From: Larix sibirica
Taxonomy: Eukaryota > Streptophyta > Pinopsida > Pinales > Pinaceae
Reading direction: 5' to 3'
Assembly: GCA_004151065.3 (NCBI GenBank)
Contig: NWUY0300003735.1
Location: 119,341-134,848 of the forward strand
Length of the DNA: 15,508 bases
Within the stretch, counting starts at the first letter, position 1. The number at the start of each line of letters is the position of its first letter. Below, piece after piece: positions 1-7,990 of the stretch. The translations under genes were made by a program, and so were the position numbers. The notes under the pieces were generated by a model. That model was not told where the DNA came from, ran no database searches, and saw nothing but the letters and a program-made list of their open reading frames with translations.

Positions 1-399
1 AAAACACTTAGGTTCAACATTTAATTGTTTTTTTTTCGGCTTAGAAAATGCTTATGATTAATGACGGTAGGGTTTCCTTTGTAGAGCCTGATTTGGCCAA
101 TATGATCTTAGTTTTAGAGTAGTAATGCTAGTAAAATCATGATCTCAAATTTCATAACACTCAAAATAGCAAGGACTTCAAGCTTTTGTGAGATGATGCA
201 ATAACAAAGGATTTTGTAGTGGGGCCGAATTATGTCATTGGTGAGAAACCAAAGAAAAATGTCCCTTGCAAGGAAATCGAAGCCTCTTTAAACTCAAGGG
301 TCAAAGAGGTGATACCTAGCCTAAGCGTTCATGGAGGGTTGAGCATCCAAGCCCCCAAGATTTGGGATTAAAAGGAAGACTAGGGGCCTAGGGTTTTAC
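1..399 (-). mobile_element. LTR retrotransposon internal leader, partial
   Basis: This stretch lies immediately inside the primer-binding site of the minus-strand element whose LTR is at 419-1445, so by position it is the untranslated leader and possibly the start of gag, continuing beyond the left edge. I see no open frame of useful length on the minus strand and no recognisable gag motif. The assignment therefore rests on the adjacent primer-binding site and LTR border, not on coding content. The superfamily (gypsy or copia) cannot be decided here, because pol lies outside the window. Confidence 0.5.
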
Positions 400-415
400 C
401 CTGGCTCTGATACCA
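400..415 (-). promoter_or_regulatory. Primer-binding site for initiator tRNA-Met
   Basis: The plus strand reads CCTGGCTCTGATACCA, which equals the 3' end of plant initiator tRNA-Met including the CCA tail as I know it. The minus strand (TGGTATCAGAGCC...) is therefore a primer-binding site of 16 paired bases. It lies three bases from the LTR border at 419, the normal spacing. It fixes the element's orientation (minus) and shows that the LTR beside it is a 5' LTR rather than a solo LTR. In the living element, minus-strand cDNA synthesis would start here. Confidence 0.85.
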
Positions 416-710
416 AAATGTAAGACCCAACTTAGATAATTATACAAAATTCAGAATATTATTCAGCATTATTAATAGCTATAACCATAAAAAAATAATC
501 ACGAGAGAACCAAATATTCACCAAGGAGATTAAAATAAACCCAAAAACATCGACTTTTTAATATTCCAAATTAATAAATAGTGAGAGAGAATTCAAGATT
601 ACATACCTGAACTTATGTGAAGAAGACTTACAATTGCACTGGTGACTAGTTGAGCAGAGTAGAAGGAGCATAGCACCATGAGAAGATATCGGGAAAACCA
701 CAACTAGAGG

Positions 711-1070
711 ACCGCTCTCCTCCCAACCAACCCCTCAATCATAGATTGAGATCCCCCGAGCCTTCACTTGCAATACCAAGCAAACCACATAGTCAACATT
801 GGGAATCGACTATACCCACCAAACCTCCATTACACCCTCACTCACAAGATGCCCCCCAAGAGGAGGAAGGAAGAAGAACCCCTTCCTTGGGCCGCTCTTC
901 TCCCAACCAACCCTGAGTCATAGACTGGGATCCCCTGATCCCTCACTCGTCAATACCAAGCCAACCACATAATCAACATCAAGAATCTCCCATACCCACC
1001 AAATGTCCATTACCTCCTCACTCACAAGCTCCCTCCCAAGAGGAGGAAGGAAGAAGAGCCCCTTCCCCTT
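711..1070. repeat. Two-copy 180-bp tandem duplication within the LTR
   Basis: Copy 1 (711-890) and copy 2 (891-1070) keep an exact 180-base offset at many landmarks: TCCCAACCAA at 721 and 901, CAATACCAAG at 771 and 951, and AGAGGAGGAAGGAAGAAGA at 860 and 1040. By eye they agree at about four bases in five, with small compensating indels near 734 and 770. Both copies are C-rich on the plus strand, unlike the AT-rich surroundings. Divergence between the copies indicates an old duplication, probably inherited with the element family rather than made at this locus. Confidence 0.85.
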
Positions 1071-1156
1071 TCCCTTACTCCTTTTTAATATTTTCCCATA
1101 TGTCGTAATTTGGACACATGTCCACATGCAAAAAACACCATGCAAAATTTCGCTAA

Positions 1157-1163
1157 TTATATA
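1157..1163 (-). promoter_or_regulatory. TATA-like element in the LTR
   Basis: The minus strand reads TATATAA here, inside the LTR and about 280 bases from its 5' end. That is a reasonable place for the U3 promoter of an LTR about 1 kb long. Transcription would start a few tens of bases downstream, near 1125-1135, and run through the 180-bp repeats. TATA-like strings are common in AT-rich DNA, so this is a positional guess. Confidence 0.35.
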
Positions 1164-1445
1164 AATAACTCATAATTTACTTATTTTAGTCTTTTTCCTT
1201 AATAACCCCCTTTTAATCTAATACTAAACAAATTACTTTAATTTGTTAATTTATAAACTTCATGTTCTTATGAACCCAATGTACTTATTAGTATCTTTAA
1301 TATAGGCATATAATCATGCATAATATAATGCTATTGTGTAGGAATAGGATGCACTCATGTGGCCATCACGAGTGTGGCCCATGCCTACACTATAACCCTG
1401 GCATTTCCCTAACACTAATGCAATAAACGACGGAGGGGCGTTACA

Positions 1446-2969
1446 CATATAGACGATGGAAGTTGTGCAGGCTCCATTTCTAGGGCTATTTTTAATATAC
1501 AAGGGAGAGGTGATGGAAGTTCTATAGGCTCCTATTGTAGACATTTGGTGCGATGTAAAGGGGATGGACACATTTTTCAGTAATACTTAAATAGCTCAAG
1601 AAATAACAATATTAATCTAAAGTTTCTTTAACTTGAATTCTGAAAAATGCAATTCTTTATGGTTGTGCATTGGTCTAAACATGTTGTCTTTAAGTCAACT
1701 ATTCAATTTTCCTATGTTACATGTCATATTATTTCTTGGGTAAAAAATTGTGGTACTTGAATTTTAAGGAGTAGCATTTCTTTCGATGATATATCTAATT
1801 GTATAAAAAATCCAATTTAAATTCTATCTTGACAACATTGGGAACCATTTTATGTGGGATGATTGTTATGCGGGTTATGACAAGGCAAGGATTTCTGAAA
1901 TCAATCGTGAGAACACTAGAAACCATCTCTTGGGGTTGAGTGTTTTATTATTCAGATTATTGTAAAGTCAAGGAATTACACACATTTTTAAAGATCATGC
2001 GCCATTTTTATAAATCATTAGCTCATGCAGCATCATGAGAGATCTTCTCACTTAGTTCCCGTTACCCCCAATTTGTATGGGTGGTCACTTGGAGTTTTCA
2101 TGGGATTTTCTAAGGATATATGGGCATGGTTGGAAATGTTTCCACCACCCTGAGCATTTTTAAGATAGGTGTGTGCATTCTCTATAGAAATTTGGGCATG
2201 CTAGGCATGTCTAGGACATCAAGCAACAATGATCGTCATATTTGATGGTAGTTCTAGACCTATTTTGTCTTCAAACAATGTTAAGAAATATTTTTGGAGC
2301 AAACCTGAGCCTATTATGACCCTTTGCAACAGTAAAAAGTCATGAAAATCACCTTAAAGTAAATTATGGGCATGAATTTAGACAAAATCAACATTTCTAG
2401 GTAGGTCTGGACTATTTATGGGTATTTTGTGGACTCTTTCAACCCTTGAGTTAGCAGTAATAAGCCAAATTCTTAAACCTAGGCTCATTCGTAGGATAAA
2501 ATAACTGTGTTGAGGACATCTGAGGTAATTATGGGTATGCCGCAGCCCTATAACAACACCTAATTTCCATCCTAGGCACATAATCAGTCATCAAAAGGAT
2601 CATTCCCTATATCTAGATATAATTAGGGCTTTTATGGGGGGCACACCTCAGCCCCAAAATATTCCTAAAGCATTTTTTTTTGCAAGTCAGGTAGCATGAA
2701 CAACATCCACATCGGTATCCTCAAGCCTCATCTTTGAACTCTAAAACAACATACCCTAACAACAATCCTAGATCCCTTTCTCTGTGTGATAGAGGCAACT
2801 ACTCCCATTTCCCATCATGAGTAGACCTAGATATCTCCCCCCAATGTAGGGGAAGTCACAAGTTTGGCTCTCTTTGATTCCCTAGATGCAAGATGATTGA
2901 AACTTAGGCACCATCCCCTTTACACTAGATACCATCCTTGAAATGAGAGGAAGTGCCTAGGATTTTTTT
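1446..2969. other. Unassigned degenerate repeat DNA, no gene
   Basis: No credible coding frame is seen on either strand; the short frames at 1314-1571 and 2378-2581 on the minus strand have no recognisable motif. The only local structure is a short imperfect duplication, 1455-1483 against 1512-1540, at a 57-base offset (GATGGAAGTT at both starts). The region is flanked by LTR-type borders on both sides (1445 and about 2980), so it is most simply old LTR or insertion debris. Confidence 0.4.
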
Positions 2970-2980
2970 GGGGTGTTATA
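2970..2980 (-). repeat. LTR-like terminus (weak)
   Basis: The minus strand reads TATAACACCCC followed by an A-run and CCTAGG. This resembles the start of many plant LTRs (TGTAACACCCC), with G changed to A at the second base. No primer-binding site or matching TTACA end was found to the left within a plausible distance. It may be the outer edge of an old minus-strand LTR covering part of 1446-2980. Confidence 0.25.
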
Positions 2981-3682
2981 TTCCAGGAAATAAAAAAGAA
3001 AAAGTATAATTTCCATGGCATTATCAAAAACAAGGAGTTAGAAACATTATGGTAAAAAACATAAGAGTTGCATATCTATTGCATAATCGAATTGTATACA
3101 TGATGCATGTACAAGTAAAGGCTAAAGGAGATACAATTTCAGCTATAGCCTCCAAATGAAAGTACTTAATTAATGTAATATTGACATAGAGTAGCACTAA
3201 ACTTTACTATAAGGTAGACATAACATCTATGATGGATTAATGTCTTGGGAGAATGTTAACTTGCAACACATATAAAATCTTAGAGTAGAGAACTAGAATC
3301 ATACTACTTATTTTCCATTAACTGAAATGAGATCCAATTGTCTTTGTTAACATGTATGAACATTTTAATGCCATTTATTGTGTGGACTAACTTCGACATT
3401 AATAAATTCAAAACAAAATACAAACTCGTAGCAACGCTAGAATTTATAAAAGCATTTCAATGNATATATCAATGAAACAAACAAGACCTCCCTTTCGTTC
3501 TGTGCAAAGTAGAAAAATGCGTTTTGGAGTGGATCGTTGTGACAAAAAACAATTTTGTTAGTAAAAATATAATTAGGATCAAAACATCTCAAGTGCATTT
3601 ATATTTCAACTCAACCCATATCTCATTAGGGAAGGTAAACTATTTATCCACGACTTCACTAAAATTAACCAAATACACACCT
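2981..3682. other. AT-rich intergenic DNA, one unresolved base
   Basis: I see no gene, RNA or structured repeat here. An ambiguous base (N) lies at 3463. The stretch is downstream of the minus-strand split frame at 3683-4216 and would hold its 3' untranslated region if that frame is transcribed. Confidence 0.4.
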
Positions 3683-4216
3683 TTATAAACCAGTGACTTC
3701 AATAAACTTAACGACTTCTTTGACGAGGGAAACCACATCAGTCTTCACAATGGACTCAGTACTCCCACTGACCATGATTCCATCGTTCCATTTGAACCAT
3801 CTGCTACTCAACTTGCATTCCCATCTTTTGTTCCTCATCATTCCCATCCTATCCCCTTCTCCTACATGTAAAATACGAAATTTTCAATCCTCTGTAACAT
3901 ACTTTTCCGTCTCTTTATAATGTATCTTCATCAACAGAAACCTTCCCAGATGTGGAAAAACAAGTAATTGATCAGGGGTTCGATCCCTCCATCCTTTCTC
4001 TACCCATTCCACCATTTCTGGGTGAATATTATTGAGACCCGCTTCGTGTGTCCCAACTCCCAGCCTGAAATACACTGTTTCCTGCCCTTCTCTACAGAAT
4101 GCCACGAACCCATGTCTCTTTGGCAGCCTTCGAACTATTGTAATTACCTCTTTTTGATCTGAAATGCTTAGGGTTTTGGAATGGGAGTTGAATACGATAG
4201 ATTCATTTTCTTCCAT
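3683..4216 (-). pseudogene. Unrecognised protein gene split by an in-frame TGA
   Basis: The minus strand has an ATG at 4216, with an in-frame TAA 12 bases upstream, opening 110 codons to a TGA at 3884-3886. The same frame then continues without a break for 66 codons to TAA at 3683-3685, so the underlying frame is 177 codons with a single internal stop. Composition is that of an ordinary soluble protein: charged, with tryptophans and histidines spread through it (for example HPEMVEWVEKGW near residue 64, and WECKLSSRWFKW after the stop). There is no signal peptide and no membrane segment. I do not recognise the family. A CGA-to-TGA change would explain the break. Alternatives are a genuine 110-residue protein, a spliced gene whose intron spans the stop, or chance. 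A plus-strand frame overlapping the 3' half is taken as its shadow. Confidence 0.45.
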
Positions 4217-4882
4217 TGCTTTTTGGAGTTATCGATCTCGTCATGCAGGATCTAGTAGATTATCATACACTTCGTCATCAACCTTAATGGCATTTTTAGA
4301 TCCAACCCCATGATGATCAAACTAAATTCGAATCAAACACCTTCTGCAGGCTTTCTCAAGTTCATGATCTAAATATTCCTATCCACATCCAGCACCTGCA
4401 TCCACTAACTTCATATGAATACTTTGAACACATTCAACAACATTTTACATCAAAAAAATAAAATCCCTTAATCAATGAAGTTGGGCATCGGAATTGTACT
4501 TGAAAATAATCTTTGGCACCTAAAATGTGTTTGATTTCACCGTTTTGCATCAGTAATCCCTCATAATTTACTATCATAGCAAATAGATACATTAAATCGT
4601 TGAGGGTGCCCTAGATTTTATAGATCTGCCACATAATATAAACAAACAAGTGAGCTTCGCAACATAACTAAAGAATTGCAAATTGATGTAATAACATTTT
4701 TATCCCGAACTATCGGAATATTCACAGATGGATAGGTACAGTAATCCAATTAAAATATACGTTTTAACGGATGGTATAGGGGTATTGGTCCAGTAAATTT
4801 GTGAAATATTATGCATTTGATAGCAATTATTAAGAACCAGTAAAGATCTATGGATAAGAAGAACAAGATGTAACATATAGAT
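4217..4882. other. Intergenic DNA between two minus-strand frames
   Basis: No coding frame or repeat is seen. If the split frame at 3683-4216 was ever a gene, its minus-strand promoter would lie in the left part of this stretch, but I find no clear TATA box close to its ATG. The right end would be downstream sequence for the proline-rich frame that stops at 4883. Confidence 0.35.
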
Positions 4883-5349
4883 TTAAGTAACTTCCACAGG
4901 AAATCGTCTTGTCCTTGTGGATAACTTCGGAAGTGAAGGAGGAGGTGGAATGGGTGGTGGAAGAGGGTTAGGAGGAGGAGGCGGCTTGTGCGGAAGGGAA
5001 AGAGGTGGCGTAGGAGGAGGCTTGGGCGGTGGCGCTGGAGGAAGAGGTGGTTTGGGTGGTGGTGTTGGTGGAGGGTTTGGTGGCAGTGCATGTAGATGCA
5101 GAGGCATAGGATTTGGCGGTGGAGCTGGTGGTGGTGGGGGAGCCGGTGTAGGTGGTGGGTTTGGCGGAGGTGCAAGAGATTTTTATGGAGCTGGCGGTGG
5201 ATTTGGTGGACGTTGGTGGCGAGGGAGGAAGAGGTAGTTGAATGCTTTTCGACAGGTGGCGGATTCTCATAGGCTGCTGACAGACGATGAAGGACGAAGA
5301 GGATCCCGCCCCTTAAAGAACTCCTTCGACATAATTGCATTTTGTTCAA
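4883..5349 (-). pseudogene. Proline-rich cell-wall-type protein, broken
   Basis: From ATG at 5349 the minus strand encodes a short hydrophobic patch (GGILFVL) then LSAAYENPPPVEKH. This layout recalls a signal peptide followed by the PPVEK motif of plant proline-rich and extensin-like wall proteins. The proline repeat itself (PPPTPPPKPP, PPLPPAPPPK) lies in a different frame, 5266-4883, ending with a basic tail (RTRRF) and TAA at 4883-4885. Joining them needs a frameshift near 5235, and the proline frame also has a TAA at 5183-5185. The hydrophobic leader is short and interrupted by arginines, so it too may be damaged. A TATA-like run lies at 5445-5451, about 100 bases upstream. If it was functional, the product would have been secreted to the wall. 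The opposite strand offers a competing glycine-rich reading. Confidence 0.45.
4887..5237 (+). other. Competing glycine-rich frame on the opposite strand
   Basis: The plus strand is open from 4887 to the TAG at 5235-5237, about 116 codons without a stop. It reads as repeats of the type GGGLGGG, GGVGGG and GGGFGGG with a cysteine/arginine insert (CRCRG), like plant glycine-rich wall proteins. No ATG begins the frame (the earliest start-like codon is a GTG at 4917) and no signal peptide precedes it. A possible splice acceptor, TTCCACAG, ends at 4899. Runs of GGN on one strand automatically give NCC runs on the other, so one of the two readings is an echo. Lack of stops favours this strand; the YENPPPVEK segment and a start codon favour the minus strand. 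Confidence 0.3.
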
Positions 5350-6230
5350 AAGGATTCAATATATCCCACCAGTGTGTTGAATAGGATACACAATCTAGAT
5401 GGCATGTGTGCAATCACTATTCCTAATCACCATGTTCGCAACAATATATATCCAAAAGCACTGTATCCTAGCAAATAAAGAAATATCTTTGCATTGGAGC
5501 TTATGAGTTATCATGTTAAATTACATGGCATATAAAGGTTATCCTTAATTTTGTTAGATATTAAAGAATGTTTTGAAAAATTATTTTGTTAAAAAACATT
5601 TCAATTAATTTTTAAATTAAAATATTAGTATCCTCATGTTAGGAATCCATTTTTTATGACATTTTTAATAATAATCTTTTTCATTTTTATTTTTAGTATG
5701 GTAATATTTCACAATTCTTATAATACCTAAAAACCTTGCAAAGTTATATAAGAAATCTTAGTGGGAAACAATATTTCAAGATAGGGAACAACCCTATAAT
5801 ATAGGTTGCCTTCAACCATTCAAATCGACTTCATGTCATTCACTCACAACATACCTATTCAAACAAATTTAAGAATCCAAACACAATTGGATTCACACCA
5901 CCTTCACATAGATCATACTTATTCAAATATTAATTTGATTTCACACAGAGTATAATTCACACAAACTTCAAACATAGAGTACATATTCAATCCCCTAGAT
6001 ACAAAATTTAAGCCTTGTGTGTTTAATATTAAAAATTACCCTTGACCTTTATATACTAGGCAATATATTGCATTCATTTTTTATAGTACTAAATCCTCCA
6101 ATATGAGCTCATGTGCTATAATATGAAATGTCAAATCACAAGAATAAACTCCAATGATACAAAAATAATTGAATTTTATCTAATTCTTCAATATGCAAAA
6201 GTATCTTTAAAAAAATATTCAAAGGCATCA
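5350..6230. other. AT-rich intergenic DNA
   Basis: No gene-like frame is seen on either strand. The stretch includes a TATA-like run (5445-5451) usable by the minus-strand proline-rich frame, AT-only tracts around 5570-5700, and a weak 36-bp direct repeat (5891-5926 against 5955-5990, 27 of 36 bases matching by eye). The plus-strand frame at 6111-6308 starts here but shows no recognisable motif. Confidence 0.4.
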
Positions 6231-6267
6231 TCACCTAGAAGAGGATGGGCCACAACAAAGCATCCTC

Positions 6268-7406
6268 ATGCCAATAAAAGAGTTAGAATTGTTGGAAAGT
6301 GCAGATGAAAAAATTATGACTTTGAGAAACAAGTTCATAGAAAAAAACTTGATGTTGCGAAAGAGTTGGACACAATCACATATAAGGCCATCAAAGAGGT
6401 ATTTCCTCTTTGGTATCATATGCATTTGGGTAGGTAAGAGCTTGTTGTTGATCAAAAGTAATCTAATGATGCTTCTTCAACCCATTAGACAAGCATAATC
6501 TAATGATGGATATTGATCCTATCAGATAAGCATATATTGCAAATTTAAATATATGACATGAAGAGATTTTGAATAAAATCGAAGGGACTATCCATTGAAC
6601 ATTATTATTATAATGAATGGAAAAATTTGTAACTGTGCCTTTCAAAGGGAAGAATGAAAATGGTAATGTGAACATTGATGATGCAAATGACTACTTCATG
6701 ATAGAGACAAAGTAGAAACAATATAAAATGTAGAAAAAGAAGCTATCAATGCCAAATAAATGATGCATAAATATTTGCATTATGCCTAGAGTGCAAGTCT
6801 AGAAGTCAATGAAGTAGAAAATACATTATTCCTAGTAAATATTGTGGAATTAAGGGCTCAAAAAATGCTCAACAATACACATGATTATTCAAATGCAATG
6901 CATCTTTTGAAAGGTAAGGAAATTGAATTTTCATACTAGAAAGTCTTATATGTTACAATGGCCTTAAAAGAGTAGAAGGTCTTGTAAAGACAAACAATTC
7001 AGCCTCCATAGAAGCTTAGAATTTAGTTGAAACTACACAATGTCTTGCTACAAAAACCAATGCATCCATACAGGTCAAATTAGACCAAAGAATAGTAATA
7101 GAGGTAGAAAAAATTACATTGTCTAATAATTTTACATATTGAAAGGCTAAGGAAACAACATAGGTAACCACTCTAATTATTTCAAATGCAAATGAATCAC
7201 ATAAAAGGAGTGCAAACCAAAACATGGAAAATGCAAGATGTTCCAACCAACACATTTTGTCTCATATTATTCATCATACTATTGGAAAACGCCATGATTT
7301 AACAAGACCTTGATTTTCTAAAATTGAGGAGTTTCTAAGTACTAAAGAATACTTGGAACTCCCAATTATAATTCTCAAACTTACCAAGGAACACAATCAA
7401 AATCCA
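6268..7406 (+). pseudogene. Decayed coiled-coil-like coding region
   Basis: Several plus-strand pieces read as charged, heptad-like protein broken by stops and frameshifts. From 6268 a frame gives KELELLESADEKIMTLRNKF, which shifts near 6345 (in an A-run) into LDVAKELDTITYKAIKEV. From 6638 to 6712 another gives NGNVNIDDANDYFMIETK. From 6727 to about 6990 one frame runs through five stops with pieces such as VELRAQKMLNN and MHLLKGKEIEF. From 7002 to 7406 one frame of 135 codons has only four stops and includes NANESHKRSANQ. Most stops are TAG. The pieces share one strand and a Glu/Lys/Asn/Ala-rich composition. I cannot name the family; a long coiled-coil plant protein is a guess. The AT-rich base composition could by itself produce Lys/Asn-rich readings, so confidence is low. 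Confidence 0.3.
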
Positions 7407-7990
7407 TAATGAAGGCCTAAGAATATTTGATTGATGTCATAAACCAAAAAATGAGGAAACCATTGCAAGAAATTGAGACTCTTAGTTCTTCATTCGCAAG
7501 TCCAATATACATGAAGCTAAGAAATACATGGTATGATTTATGTAGAGAAGCAACAACATTTTATCCATGTTTATGGTTGATGTACTTGATTGTTCCAGGA
7601 TGGCGAACAAACCCTACCTAAAATATCAATAGTTGTTGTTGTCTTGATCTATAAATGGTAGGCTCATATCATGTCCATTCAACCAACATGAATCCTGATC
7701 TCTTTCTTTCACAAAGTGTTAGCACATATAAGTCACATCTTAAAGGATTTCACTACATGATTTCTCTTCTTTCATTCTACTTTGTCTCTCTCACTCTCAA
7801 GGTTAATGGAATTTAATACTCACCAAAATACTTTCAATGAAACCAAACTACATGTCTTATGGCAATTGAAATAGAGATATGGAATTATCATGAGTATACG
7901 AATCTCACTCATAGGATAGATTCACTAGCTCATACATTGACTAGTCAAATAACTATTTATTAACTACATCAATTATCCAATATGGTAATG
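7407..7990. other. Intergenic DNA between coding relic and gypsy LTR
   Basis: A plus-strand frame at 7427-7621 (64 codons) could be further remnant of the upstream coiled-coil-like region, but it has no supporting motif. The rest, to the presumed gypsy LTR border at 7991, shows no gene or repeat. Confidence 0.3.

Larger units (their letters stand above)
419..1445 (-). repeat. 5' LTR of a minus-strand retrotransposon
   Basis: Read on the minus strand, the block opens TGTAACGCCCC at 1445 and closes GGGTCTTACA at 419, giving the TG...CA ends of an LTR with matching TGTAA/TTACA termini. The closing end sits next to the initiator-Met primer-binding site. Length is about 1.03 kb, ordinary for plant LTR elements. 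It contains a TATA-like site at 1157-1163 and a 180-bp tandem duplication at 711-1070 that would lie downstream of it, in the transcribed part. The partner LTR is outside the window, so target-site duplication and age cannot be judged. Short open frames inside it look accidental. Confidence 0.75.

Noticed and set aside
918-1145. Minus-strand frame of 75 codons as a gene
   Set aside because: It lies wholly inside the LTR and crosses the 180-bp repeat; the frame is a product of the repeat's C-rich composition.
3693-3920. Plus-strand frame of 75 codons as a small gene
   Set aside because: It overlaps the 3' half of the minus-strand split frame, is Leu/Ser/Thr/Pro-rich as expected of an antisense echo, and has no domain or signal sequence.
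4968-5270. Minus-strand Ser/Thr-rich frame of 100 codons as a separate protein
   Set aside because: It is the third reading of the same GGN/NCC repeat tract; its Ser/Thr/Ala composition follows mechanically from the repeat.
5891-5990. 36-bp direct repeat as a real duplication
   Set aside because: Only about 27 of 36 bases match in an A/C/T-biased region, which is close to what biased composition can produce.
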